From contig CM069449.1 in NCBI GenBank assembly GCA_035610835.1, positions 63,140,292-63,204,291 of the forward strand: a stretch of 64,000 nt of DNA. Reading direction: 5' to 3'. This DNA is from Ophiura sarsii. Its lineage: Eukaryota > Echinodermata > Ophiuroidea > Amphilepidida > Ophiuridae. Every line of letters begins with the position of its first letter. Positions within the stretch are counted from its first letter, which is position 1. The position numbers and the translations under genes were made by a program. Below the pieces are notes generated by a model that searched no databases, had not been told where the DNA came from, and worked only from the letters and a program-made list of their open reading frames with translations. Shown here piece after piece: positions 45,401 through 51,792 of the stretch.

Positions 45401-48040
45401 ACTGTTATGTAGAATACTCAGGACTAATAAGTTCCTTAAGGGTACTTGACACAACTAACAATTAAAGGTAGGGGATACTGTTATGTAGAATACTCAGGAC
45501 TAATAAGTTCCTTAAGGGTACTTGACACAACTAACAATTAAAGGTAGGGACTGTTAGGTAGAATACTCAGGACTAATAAGTTACTTAAGGGTACTTGACA
45601 CACTACTTAATTGGCAGTTTACATGACAAGATCAAATGAATTGTAAATTGATAAACTAACAATTAAAGGTAGGAGATATTTTTGTGTAGCATACTCAGGA
45701 CTAATAAGTTCCTTAAGGGTACTTGACACACTACTTAATTGATAGTTTATTAGACAAGTTCAAACGAATTGTAAACTAACAATTACAGGAATGGGATATT
45801 TAGTGTAGCCCACTTTTGTGTAGCCTACACAGTTCTTAATTGATAGTTTATCAGACAAGATCAAATGAATTGTAAATTGATAAACTAACAATTAAAGGTA
45901 AGAGATATTTTTGTGTAGCATACTCAGGACTAATAAGTTCCTTAAGGGTACTTGACACACTACTTAATTGATAGTTTATTAGACAAGTTCAAACGAATTG
46001 TAAGTTGGTAAACTAACAATTACAGGAATGGGATATTTAGTGTAGCCCACTTTTGTGTAGCCTACACAGTTCTTAATTGATAGTTTATCAGACAAGATCA
46101 AATGAATTGTAAATTGATAAACTAACAATTAAAGGTATGGGATATTTTTGTGTAGCATACAGGATCAATAAGTTCCTTAAGGATAACTTTGAAAGGTGTA
46201 TGTTCCGATCACTTTTTTGTGGCTATGATTTTTTTTTCACATCAAGATATTTTGATATCAGAAGAATCCCCATATTTTTCTCATTATGTCTGTAAAATCT
46301 TAGGGGCCAGAAATGGTCCATTTAGAAATTATAGGCTAAAATGTGGTGAATTACTGCCAAAGGTGGTTAACCACCAACCAGTTTGTGTAAGACTCAATGG
46401 GCAAATTTGTTGTGACCTTGTGCTTCTAAAAAAAGAACCATTGGAGTTATGCAACTCAAACTTTGGAATGTGACAATTTTAAGGATGACCTTTCATGTCA
46501 AATAGAAAACATTAAGTTGAAAATCGGGCCAGCAATCTGAACATCTACCTTTAATTGACAGTTTATCAGACAAGAGCAAATTAATCGTAAATTGGTAAAC
46601 TAACAATTAAAAAATGAGTAATAATAATAATAATAATTAAAGTTGGCACTATGTGTCATGAACTGCTCTCTATTGATGCTTTCTAATCCCAGCAGAAACC
46701 TCAGCATCCCAGTGTGTCATCATATAAATATTGTATAAAACATGTAAAATGTGATGCAGCACATCAAAAGGGGGGATTTTAAGGCTATGTTTTTTCCTCA
46801 AGATATATAGATAAAAATAAAACAGAAAAAAAGAAGAAATAATAACAATTTAGGAGTCATTTTCACTTGTTAAAACTGACTGTCTTAATCAATTTTGATA
46901 AATCTGATGTCATTTTAAAATTAGAAGATGCTCAGAGAGCACACATAATAAACTCAAAATTGACTTCAACTGGGAAGTCCCCCCCCCCCTTTTTGATGTG
47001 CTGAATCCAAGCCTCTAAATAAGCAGGTCTTGACCAGGAGCTATTTTTTACTATTTTGACAAAAAATAAATCCTGGTCCTATACTTTACTGTGCGAAGTT
47101 CGGAAAGCACCGGGAGCCAAAACTTGGCAAACAGTGGGTAAAAAACTCCTGGGTGCTCGATTAACAAAAGGCTTCGCTGCATGACAAATGTTTTCAAAGT
47201 CACCCAAAATTACGGTATGCTATCTGCCCATTGACAAAGCACAACAGATGGTAAGAATTTTACTAATATCTACACTCTGGTTGTAAGCCCTTTTCAACAC
47301 TCACAGGCAGCGTTAGAAATAAGAAAAATAATTTGTTATCCAGCTGATAACCTACAAGGAGATTTTGGTTATCCACCACAATTTTAAGTTATTCATTTTT
47401 TTTCTCAGTGGTCCCCTAATCAAAGAATATCATTTTAAGTGGCTCTTCAAATATGGAGATGAAAATACATTTTTGGGGGTGAAACTGAAATATAACTGCA
47501 TTTATGAGCTTATCAATGCAGACGGGCAAGGGGGGGGGGTATTTTTTGAGCTCATAAACAAGAATGAGAAATTGTTTATTTGTTTCTTTGCTTGAAAATA
47601 GGCAATTTTGACTTTTTGGGTCAAAATAGGCCCAATAACCCTCGGATAATCGGCAAGAAAAAAAGGTAATCGGCAAGTAAATTTGGTCATTTCTGGTGCG
47701 CAGATTACCACTATCTCAAATGCTGCTCACATATTTTTCCCAAAACCTTTGACTCTCATGCCTATTTGTCTTTACAGCCCATGATGCCGTGGTCACAGTA
47801 GCTGTATGTTCCCCCAATCCATCTCTTATCATCAAACCAACGGTCGCACTGACAGGCCCCACCAAGGAGACACCGCTAGAGATGGCAATCAAGAAGGACA
47901 AGTTGGACCCAAAGATGTCGGAAGCTTCCAAACTGGAGCGAAAAAGCTCCTTAAAACGGGTGCTCAACCAAACTGAGGTGGTAGTGTCTGCGGATTTTAA
48001 TGGTACTATTAAAATATTTGTTAATAGACCCAAGGTATAG
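18361..48040 (+). CDS. WDR44: WDR44 (rabphilin-11) homologue, 18 coding exons, 966 aa
   Basis: WD-repeat scaffold of endosome and tubule trafficking; vertebrate WDR44 binds Rab11 and, through an FFAT motif, the ER proteins VAPA/B. Exons: 18361-18431, 21182-21368, 22256-22348, 23306-23473, 24065-24355, 25756-25965, 27770-27949, 31183-31319, 34125-34220, 35650-35773, 36333-36458, 37835-38128, 39420-39542, 40659-40850, 41537-41638, 43877-43992, 45112-45239, 47778-48040. All junctions are AG/GT and in phase. Domains: FFAT-like EFYDATED at residues 10-17, Glu/Arg-rich coiled coil about 45-145, EPDVIAST and [13 protein letters not shown] about 190-230, Gln-rich end about 250-270, LTDE then [10 protein letters not shown] about 397-415, basic KKLKKFLGK about 478-487, WD40 repeats about 540-966. 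Human WDR44 is 913 residues, so this copy is slightly longer, mainly from the N-terminal coiled coil. No disabling change seen. Confidence 0.95.
18690..18935. repeat. Minisatellite (TTCGTACAACTATTGT family), block 1
   Basis: About five diverged units of 45-50 bp with the core ATTCG(C/T)ACAACT(G/A)TTGTA and a GGGAGTCCCTGT spacer in later units. WDR44 intron 1. The same unit returns at 20108-20330 and 20660-20965. Confidence 0.85.
20108..20965. repeat. Minisatellite (GGGAGTCCCTGTTATTCGTA family), block 2
   Basis: Diverged units of about 40-60 bp built on GGGAGTCCCTGTTATTCGTA and CAACTATTGTTGAAGAGGGG. Interrupted at 20336-20658 by a miniature transposon. Reading through the reverse strand gives repetitive non-biological peptide; I do not call it coding. 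Confidence 0.85.
20336..20658. mobile_element. Miniature TIR element with GTATC target duplication
   Basis: Starts ACTGCAAATTATGAGCG, ends CGCTCATAATTTGCAGT. The inverted arms match over about 70 bp with one clear mismatch. GTATC flanks both sides (20331-20335 and 20659-20663) and removing one copy restores the minisatellite. 323 bp, no ORF. The superfamily is unclear from a 5-bp duplication. Confidence 0.82.
21182..21368 (+). CDS. WDR44: WDR44 exon 2 (coiled coil)
   Basis: A 187-bp exon, residues 24-86, ending in phase 0. After a short basic/hydrophobic lead ([20 protein letters not shown]) it is a charged Glu/Arg/Lys heptad-like helix. Acceptor ACACAG, donor GTATGT. The helix has no close counterpart in my recollection of human WDR44, so the assignment to this gene rests on phase and position. 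Confidence 0.8.
21424..21730. mobile_element. Half copy of the CCCGGGGTGCTCAG hAT-like element
   Basis: CCCGGGGTGCTCAGTAATAA, GTCCAAGGACTTTCAAAAAG and AAAAGCACCCCTAAAC follow in the same order as in the complete copy at 48687-49294. The right terminus is missing. WDR44 intron 2. Confidence 0.65.
22256..22348 (+). CDS. WDR44: WDR44 exon 3 (coiled coil)
   Basis: A 93-bp exon of 31 codons, phase 0 at both ends, almost entirely Glu, Arg, Lys and Gln ([20 protein letters not shown]...). It continues the coiled coil. Acceptor GTACAG, donor GTAACA. Being a multiple of three it could be skipped without frameshift. Confidence 0.78.
22349..23305. other. WDR44 intron 3
   Basis: No exon or clear element seen. 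A TACAGGGTGT at 22671 is a solitary motif like the ends of mariner-like relics elsewhere. Confidence 0.4.
23306..23473 (+). CDS. WDR44: WDR44 exon 4
   Basis: A 168-bp exon, 56 codons, phase 0. It finishes the coiled coil ([20 protein letters not shown]) and passes to an acidic Ser/Thr-rich linker ([12 protein letters not shown]). Acceptor CGTAG, donor GTAAGT. Confidence 0.8.
23690..24064 (+). repeat. Diverged duplications of the WDR44 exon 5 acceptor context
   Basis: TATCAGGTGGAAGGTATTGA at about 23763 and TATCAGGTGAGAGATATTTA at about 23945 precede AGCCATTGGCCA. They parallel the genuine TATCAGGTGGCAAATAACGA at 24061. The sequence before each (TTGACC near the acceptor) is also similar. Two diverged copies plus the genuine site. 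Confidence 0.6.
24065..24355 (+). CDS. WDR44: WDR44 exon 5 (Pro/Lys and Gln rich)
   Basis: A 291-bp exon, 97 codons. [14 protein letters not shown] parallels EPDIVASTKKP of vertebrate WDR44, followed by [14 protein letters not shown] (proline-rich region, which in mammals recruits GRAF proteins) and a Gln-rich end ([18 protein letters not shown]). Acceptor TTATCAG, donor GTAATA. Copies of the acceptor context lie about 110 and 300 bp upstream. Confidence 0.88.
24356..25755. other. WDR44 intron 5
   Basis: Nothing recognised beyond a short G run near 24472-24481. Confidence 0.4.
25756..25965 (+). CDS. WDR44: WDR44 exon 6
   Basis: A 210-bp exon, 70 codons, phase 0. Acidic start ([13 protein letters not shown]), then a Ser/Thr-rich disordered stretch and [19 protein letters not shown], similar to the LDLAS segment of vertebrate WDR44. 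Acceptor TTATCAG, donor GTAAGT. Confidence 0.82.
26103..26323. mobile_element. TTAA family A element, old copy
   Basis: TTAA flanks at 26099-26102 and 26324-26327; ends CACTTTAG... and ...GCATGGAAAGTG. The interior shares TTTCACAAAATGTTT and AGTACAAACATACCTAGTAT with the other copies. WDR44 intron 6. Confidence 0.7.
26858..27706. mobile_element. Tc1/mariner-like miniature element
   Basis: CACTAGCAACCAAAAGTATT at 26858 and its inverted copy AATACTTTTGGTTGCTAGTG ending at 27706, each flanked by TA. Inverted repeat about 30 bp; 849 bp, no transposase ORF. Confidence 0.75.
27770..27949 (+). CDS. WDR44: WDR44 exon 7
   Basis: A 180-bp exon, 60 codons, phase 0. Ends GEKLTDE, equivalent to RELTDEE of vertebrate WDR44 and continued by EVL in the next exon. 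Acceptor TGACAG, donor GTATGA. Confidence 0.85.
28365..28530. other. GC-richer coding-like island in WDR44 intron 7
   Basis: A block noticeably richer in G+C than its surroundings, open over about 70 codons on the minus strand (contains [10 protein letters not shown]) and over shorter frames on the plus strand. I do not recognise the protein. It may be a fragment of a mobile element or an unrecognised exon. Confidence 0.2.
28897..29000 (-). repeat. SINE/LINE tail fragment with (TAA)n
   Basis: (AATAAT)n then GCATTTATATAGCGCTGTAC and AAGCACTTTACAAGC: the reverse complement of the GCGCTATATAAAT...(ATT)n tail that ends the SINE at 34328-34775. WDR44 intron 7. Confidence 0.5.
30428..31075. mobile_element. 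Tc1/mariner-like miniature element (CAGGGTGAGT ends)
   Basis: TA|CAGGGTGAGTAAAAAA at 30428 and TTTTTTGACTCACCCTG|TA ending at 31075. The arms are similar for about 130 bp (AACGTT...TTCCTA...TGAAAAAATGAAGTC on the left, inverted on the right). 648 bp. It ends about 110 bp before WDR44 exon 8. Confidence 0.72.
31183..31319 (+). CDS. WDR44: WDR44 exon 8 (seed of a tandem array)
   Basis: A 137-bp exon, 45 codons plus [22 protein letters not shown] then [20 protein letters not shown] matches the conserved KNLDTGE-IPL--AEEKLP--INPL-LHIMR segment. Acceptor TTACAG, donor GTATGT. The last 90 or so bases and the donor are repeated nine more times immediately downstream; only this copy has the correct upstream half and an acceptor with a pyrimidine-containing lead. 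Confidence 0.92.
31320..32955 (+). repeat. Tandem array of WDR44 exon 8 3' half plus donor
   Basis: Nine full units plus one partial follow the genuine exon. Each unit is about 162-180 bp and contains GAGTACCGTTATTAG, about 90 bp of exon-like sequence (AATCCACT(C/T)AACCTACAC), an intact donor TCAG|GTATGTTACTG, a variable G run of about 6-18 and GTCCTCAGTTAGAGCT. Units differ by a few substitutions and mainly by G-run length. Inclusion of a unit through GAG|TACCG would put TAG in frame within 11 codons. Confidence 0.95.
33498..33787. mobile_element. TTATGTTGTCC-ended element (second copy)
   Basis: TTATGTTGTCCTTGACCGCC at 33498 and GTGGAGGACAAGATAA ending near 33787. The interior (AACTAAGTGTTTATAACATA; CTTCTTGTTGGCTGAAC) is shared with the copies at 9457 and 53128. 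It is preceded by C homopolymers at 33457-33484. Confidence 0.6.
34125..34220 (+). CDS. WDR44: WDR44 exon 9
   Basis: A 96-bp exon. It completes the Ser codon split after exon 8 and reads [20 protein letters not shown] then a basic QQQIKKK. Acceptor TTGCAG, donor GTAAGT, ending in phase 2. The composition corresponds to the acidic-then-basic linker of vertebrate WDR44. Confidence 0.87.
34328..34775 (+). mobile_element. tRNA-derived SINE
   Basis: The head GGGAGCGTGTTGGCGCAGCG contains a good RNA polymerase III A box (TGGCGCAGCGG) and, 35-40 bp on, a B box GGTTCAATTC. The body has a 45-bp internal duplication (34382-34472, CAATTCTGGGCACGACCGGG twice). The 3' end is GGCGCTATATAAATACTG followed by (ATT)n. 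WDR44 intron 9. Confidence 0.75.
34906..35125 (-). repeat. Retroelement tail fragment (ATTTATATAGCGC family)
   Basis: CAATCAATCAATCAATCA, then ACATTTATATAGCGCTAG, AAGGCGCTTTGG and GCCGGTTCCATTGACGAGGA. This is a widespread invertebrate non-LTR/SINE 3' region in reverse orientation; the family is named only loosely. Confidence 0.45.
35650..35773 (+). CDS. WDR44: WDR44 exon 10
   Basis: A 124-bp exon, residues 478-519. [20 protein letters not shown] then an acidic [10 protein letters not shown] segment, parallel to QLKKFLGKSVKRAK...SSDDEG of vertebrate WDR44. Acceptor TTGCAG, donor GTAAAG. Confidence 0.92.
36333..36458 (+). CDS. WDR44: WDR44 exon 11 (first WD40 blade)
   Basis: A 126-bp exon, 42 codons. 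[20 protein letters not shown] then [14 protein letters not shown], the first WD40 repeat, strongly conserved with vertebrate WDR44. Acceptor ACACAG, donor GTAAAA. Confidence 0.94.
36459..37834. other. WDR44 intron 11
   Basis: No exon or clear transposon ends. Between about 36810 and 36880 GCACGGAAATTG is repeated (three GCACGGAAA). Confidence 0.4.
37835..38128 (+). CDS. WDR44: WDR44 exon 12 (WD40 with inserted loop)
   Basis: A 294-bp exon, 98 codons. [20 protein letters not shown] closes the first blade. A disordered Ser/Glu/Pro loop follows (as in vertebrates), then [20 protein letters not shown] opens the second. Acceptor ATACAG, donor GTGAGC. A 32-bp minisatellite begins about 15-20 bp after the donor. 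Confidence 0.94.
38140..38495 (+). repeat. 32-bp minisatellite beside WDR44 exon 12 donor
   Basis: About 11 units of 32 bp, CATATTTGGGTGTCCATCCC followed by CATGCATACTCC (or AATCC), starting within about 20 bp of the exon 12 donor. Because 32 is not a multiple of three and the unit lacks stops in most frames, several overlapping long reading frames appear on both strands; none is a gene. Confidence 0.95.
39420..39542 (+). CDS. WDR44: WDR44 exon 13 (WD40)
   Basis: A 123-bp exon, 41 codons. [20 protein letters not shown] then [20 protein letters not shown] is nearly identical to vertebrate WDR44. Acceptor TGACAG, donor GTAAGT. Confidence 0.95.
40401..40620. mobile_element. TTAA family A element next to WDR44 exon 14
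   Basis: TTAA at 40397-40400 and 40621-40624; ends CACTTTCCACGCTGC and GCCGCATGGAAAGTG. 220 bp, an intact-length copy. Its right edge is 35 bp before exon 14, so the exon's branch point may lie in or beside the element. Confidence 0.75.
40659..40850 (+). CDS. WDR44: WDR44 exon 14 (WD40)
   Basis: A 192-bp exon, 64 codons. [20 protein letters not shown] then DKKVALWNE and [12 protein letters not shown] are near-identical to vertebrate WDR44. Acceptor ATCAAAG is weak (purine before AG). A TTAA-flanked transposon relic ends only 35 bp upstream. Confidence 0.95.
41537..41638 (+). CDS. WDR44: WDR44 exon 15 (WD40)
   Basis: A 102-bp exon, 34 codons. [20 protein letters not shown] then [10 protein letters not shown] is conserved with vertebrate WDR44. 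Acceptor CCACAG, donor GTTTGT. Confidence 0.94.
41840..42130. repeat. Repeat cluster with ACACCTTCAACCGTGGAC motifs
   Basis: Several direct and inverted copies of ACACCTTCA(A/G)CCGTGGAC, CCGCAGTTG and AAACGAGGAC, including a hairpin GCCGTGGACTATTTTAGGTC with its partner ACGGTTGAAGGTGT near 42067-42108. A related cluster lies at 44480-45020. Confidence 0.6.
42437..42718. mobile_element. Foldback nested in family B element
   Basis: CATATGAAGAGCGTTTTTGC...CATGTTACTCATTTTGCATTA on the left is inverted on the right (TAATGCAAAATGAGTAACATG...GAGCTCTTCATATAG), with arms of about 65 bp around a centre of about 150 bp. Confidence 0.6.
42858..42928 (-). other. tRNA-like sequence (pseudo-tRNA or SINE head)
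   Basis: On the minus strand the 71-nt block starts GCCGGTTACCTCAGTAGTTA and ends in CACCGGCT. Six of seven acceptor pairs form, the D stem CTC/GAG pairs, the T arm CGGGTTCTAGTCCCG is good and contains a B box, and a 7-nt loop TTACTGT offers ACT as anticodon. ACT is an unexpected serine anticodon in a nuclear genome and the anticodon stem needs G-T pairs, so a degraded tRNA or SINE head is more likely than a working gene. Confidence 0.45.
43877..43992 (+). CDS. WDR44: WDR44 exon 16 (WD40)
   Basis: A 116-bp exon, 38 codons plus [22 protein letters not shown] then YKGC and SSQIKASF match the family. Acceptor ATCCAG, donor GTAGGT. Confidence 0.94.
44480..45020. repeat. Second cluster of the AAACGAGGAC/CCTTC repeat
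   Basis: GTAAATACCTGCAAACGAGG, ACACACCTTCCAAACGAGGA and GTCCTCGGTCGGAGGTATTT recur in direct and inverted orientation, like the cluster at 41840-42130. WDR44 intron 16. Confidence 0.5.
45112..45239 (+). CDS. WDR44: WDR44 exon 17 (WD40)
   Basis: A 128-bp exon. [20 protein letters not shown] then [17 protein letters not shown], matching SGSEDKYVYIW and [13 protein letters not shown] of vertebrate WDR44. Acceptor TGCAG, donor GTAGGG in phase 1. The donor and the last seven exon bases seed a tandem repeat. Confidence 0.94.
45232..45610 (+). repeat. 79-bp tandem array seeded on WDR44 exon 17 donor
   Basis: ATTAAAGGTAGGGGATACTG ... CTTGACACAACTAACA repeats with a period of about 79 bp, four near-identical units and one diverged. 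The first unit includes the last seven bases of exon 17 and its donor, so each later unit recreates AAAG|GTAGGG. Confidence 0.92.
45650..46180 (+). repeat. Longer-period repeat extending the exon 17 array
   Basis: A unit of about 235 bp (AACTAACAATTAAAGGTA...GTAGCATACTCAGG...TTAATTGATAGTTTATTAGA...TGTAGCCTACACAG) occurs twice with a third partial copy. It contains the 79-bp unit inside it, so the two arrays share an origin. Confidence 0.82.
46190..46550. repeat. Dispersed repeat copy (related to 12355-12700)
   Basis: Contains GCCAAAGGTGGTTAACCACC, AGAACCATTGGAGTTAT and ATCGGGCCAGC in the order seen at 12355-12700. Boundaries uncertain. Confidence 0.5.
47778..48040 (+). CDS. WDR44: WDR44 exon 18 (last WD40 blade, stop)
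   Basis: A 263-bp exon ending in [20 protein letters not shown] opens it, then a Lys/Glu-rich loop and [20 protein letters not shown], matching E-LLSADF-GAIKVFVNKRK at the C-terminus of vertebrate WDR44. The stop follows one Val. AAG|GTATAG could also be read as a donor, but the protein already reaches the family's usual end. Confidence 0.93.
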
Positions 48041-48686
48041 ATGTATGTGATGTCAATGCAAACTTTATCATATTATGCGTACCTTGCCTTAGAAGTTAGT
48101 AAGTTTCACCTGCGATTAGAGCCAAATTGTTGGTCATAAATTATTTGAACAAATAGTAACGGTCATGACCATTGACATCTTATTGCCTCAGGGAGAGGTT
48201 GTGGGTGTGTACTACTAGTTCACTTTATACAACTCCTCAACAAATTGGGTCTCATATTACCAATTGTAAGCTGTAAGCTGGCTATCTTAGTGACAAGGCA
48301 TCGTAAGGAAATGGGTTCACCAAGAAGGTACATTTAATATACTGAGGCAAGTATCGTATAGATTGTTGTCGTAGGTCTGGCTGCGCAAAACAATAAGACC
48401 TAGTTAAAATGGAGGCTAGTCTTGCACAAAGGACTATAATGGAGGTTAGTCTTGCACAAAGGACTATATTGGTATTCACTCACTTTGTGAATACAGACTG
48501 TAGTGTAGCCTATACATATATTTATAAATTTGAGCCAGAGGAATATTTACGTGATTTTTGTTAATTTTGTGCTTCCCAAATTTGTTTCTTCATTGAAATT
48601 GTTCACTCTTAAACAATAAGGGTGCACTGTAGTATGGCCATGCCCTATTTTCAATGGCTGCTATGAAGTAGAAGCCACCATTCATT

Positions 48687-49294
48687 CCCGGGGTGCTCAG
48701 TGGTCAATTCAAGGGGGTATCATGCGCGTCCAAGGACTTTCAAAAAGTACCCTAAATACGTAATCATGTTAATGTGAAAAAGCACCCCTAAACAAGTATG
48801 GCACAGTACTTTACATACCCTAAAGCAAGTAATATCAGTATTTCAAATACCTTAAACAAGTACTCAAATAGTGATACCCTAATAAACAAGTACTCAAAAT
48901 ATGTTGATACCCTAAGCAAGTAATTTAATAGTTTCAACCTCTTACCGCGTAGGCCACATTTCTAACCCTTTTTTCCTTCCCTAATAAGCTAAAAGTATTA
49001 TGAAATAAATGCCAAGCTGATTTATCACTCACTTGCGAAGGATACAATTAGAGAAATATATCTCGCCCATGTATCATGGCTATTTATAATCCTAATGGAG
49101 CAAATAAGGACCCTATTAATACGAGAGCCAATGATGTAAAAAGTATACCCTTTTTCTTGATTTGGCTTGTTTTGATACCCTATTCACGTTACGTACGTAA
49201 CGTGCCCCATCTTGAAAAACTACCCTAATTACGTGATTTCTTGGACACGCATGATACCCCTCATGTTTATGTAATGACCACTGAGCACCCCGGG
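48687..49294. mobile_element. hAT-like element with 8-bp target duplication
   Basis: CCCGGGGTGCTCAGTGGTCA at 48687 and TGACCACTGAGCACCCCGGG ending at 49294 are perfect 20-bp inverted termini. CATTCATT is duplicated on both sides (48679-48686 and 49295-49302). 608 bp, no transposase. Internal blocks such as ACTCAAAATATG and AAGCAAGTAAT are imperfectly repeated. Confidence 0.82.
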
Positions 49295-49316
49295 CATTCA
49301 TTTAACGTGTATTATA

Positions 49317-49881
49317 CAGTGTGTTCAAAATTTTGCGAGTTTATAAGACAATAAGTAGGAATCACAGATAGTTTATATTTAAGGATATCAAACAAAATAC
49401 CAGAACCCATTTGTCCCGATTTAAGGAATAAACCATCCGTGCGTTGCATGAAACTGCGCTATGTGCAGTATTCCCGACATGGGGTTTATTCTCTGTAAGA
49501 AGTTAACAATAACTCGGTCTATAACAAAGAACTTTTTTTTTTAATGTTTATGTAAATAATGAACTTGTATTATTGCAATATGACCAAGATAATTTTGTTT
49601 ACTGCCCAAGTCTTTGTAAAGAATGAATGCAAAGGCAAAACTTGGATGAAGTCACAACAATACACAATTGCAACACATCGGGGTGTTCCTTGAAAAGTAA
49701 GACAAATGGGGTTTGACCACGCTCTATTAAAATCTTTGTATTTCAACAAGTTTATATTGGATTAACAACAGAGTTTAACCAATTAAGGTCAAGTATACTT
49801 AAATATAAACTCTCCATGTTTCCTACATTTTTAGTTATATAAGCTCGCAAACTTTTGAACCCAGTTTTTTGGGACACGCTG
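49317..49881. mobile_element. TA-flanked element with GTGTCCCAAAAAACTGG end
   Basis: CAGTGTGTTCAAAATTTTGC at 49317 and CCAGTTTTTTGGGACACGCTG ending at 49881, both next to TA. Related to the longer copy at 55524-56615 (shared GCGTTGCATGAAACTGCG-like centre). 565 bp, non-coding. Confidence 0.62.
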
Positions 49882-50228
49882 TATTATAACACCTAGAAAG
49901 ATGTTTGTCATTTGATTGGTGGAATGTATGACACATGACATCAAATATTTGTCCCATTTTACATTTTATTCATCATGCAATTTAGTTCCATTTGCCGCAT
50001 AATGCATACCATTCCAGCGGATAAGGTTCGAATGGATATGCATCCAATTTGAATTTAAACATTATCATATTTGAGAAGGAAGGATTTAAAGACTTTGTAA
50101 TGGCTTAAAGTGTTGCACAAATATAGGTATTGTAAGATATCTGAGTAATGGTCTCCCTCATTTACTGTGATGGTAATCAGACAACTTCTATATTATTGTA
50201 AACAATATCATAACAGTGATGATATTAA

Positions 50229-50719
50229 CACTTTCCACGCGGCTATTGGTTTTACCATATGTGACGCGATCAAGAGGAATGAGTCGGATGTCGGGGAATC
50301 CCAAATTGAGATATGGCCAATTCAAAATGGCGGCTTACATAAGTTTTGATGGAAATTCATGTATACAATTTGACATAACTTTGGAACAAAACGTCGTATC
50401 GACATGGGGTTTTCAGTTTCTGGAAGCTCTAGGTGTCGTCTTTAAAACTATTAAAAACTCATTTTCGACCAGGGTCGACATCCGACTCATTCCTCTTGAT
50501 CGCGTCACATATTCAAAACAGATTTTTCAGAAACCTTTCCCAACTTTCAAGGTCTACCTCAAGAATTACTGAACCAATACTAGGCATGTTTGTACTTATT
50601 TCATTGCATTTCTCATGGTGAATCCAAATTTGGTAATGAAATTCAATAATTATGACATTTTTGAAACATTTTGTGAACATTTGGAATGTCGTCTGCAGCC
50701 GCCTTCCGCATGGAAAGCG
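50229..50719. mobile_element. TTAA family A element with nested family B element
   Basis: TTAA at 50225-50228 and 50720-50723; ends CACTTTCCACGCGGC and GCCTTCCGCATGGAAAGCG. Removing the 250-bp nested insert leaves about 240 bp matching the other family A copies. Confidence 0.75.
50260..50509. mobile_element. Family B element (TGTGACGCGATC ends) nested in family A
   Basis: TA|TGTGACGCGATCAAGAGGAA at 50260 and TTCCTCTTGATCGCGTCACA|TA ending at 50509. The inverted repeat extends about 35 bp to the GTCGG block. 250 bp, non-coding. Confidence 0.75.
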
Positions 50720-51792
50720 TTAATGTAGGTTGTGTACCTATAGACCATTTCAAATCGTGATCGGAAAACTTCAGTAAAACAGGTCACATAGACTAGTTGT
50801 GTACACAGCATAATGAAGCGGTTGATCGCAATCATAGCATTGGTTGTCCGCTTAGTGGTTTACTATGTTTACATTCAAGGGCACCCATATAAAGTAAAAC
50901 TATAGTAGCGAGACTATTTTGTTTTGATCAACAATGGCGCTGATACCGGCAACTCCAAAATTTATGGAGCTGAAAGTAAAATACAAATCTCTTTTATCTC
51001 ACTGTTTTTGTTACTGAAACACCGCAAATTACCACTTCCTGAGGAAGACAATCCCTCACAACACCAGTTTGTTTTTGTGAGCATGACTTGAGTCATGCCT
51101 GGGTGCCAAAAGCACTGGGCTAATCAGAAAGCATCAGAAACCAATCAAATATTTACGGATTTGAAATAGTCTATACATATTAACATTAGGTAAACCATTA
51201 AGATATGATCACATTGATAAGAAATGACAAAGATAACTTTTTTTTCTTCAGACACACTGGTTATAATAACAATCAGAGCCAAATGGTTCTACAGAGTGTC
51301 TCAGAATGATTTATACCGGGAAAGGTTCATTTATTTAGCCATTATTACCATTGTTATTGGTCAATGTGCTTATGATTCTAACATATTTATATATTTAGCT
51401 TTCTTAGGAACTTTAGATTATAAGAATTGGACATGTGATGGTTAAACTTCATCTTTGTTTATGGTGTTAGTTTCTAAAGATCACAACATGGATAGACTTC
51501 ATGACTATTTCACGGTCTATTTTATACTTTCTGATAGGAATTGAAGATTGTTAATTTGAAAGAAGATGTTTTCTTTGATTCAATAAAAATACCATAATTC
51601 CTAGATATAGATTATTAGTTATTTATTTTCAAATTGTGCAACAAATTTGTATATGATAAAAATATATTTTATGTTATATTACGTTATCAGAAGAAACAAA
51701 ATCAAGAACAGATTTTAACCTTGTTTTGAACTTCCAACCTGGGTAATTATGTAACAGGCAGGTCCCTGGTATCCAGATAGTAACCTAGACTA

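Noticed and set aside
48030..48040. GTATAG as a splice donor leading to another WDR44 exon
   Set aside because: The protein already ends where vertebrate WDR44 does (FVNRPK versus FVNKRK) and no further matching exon is seen downstream.
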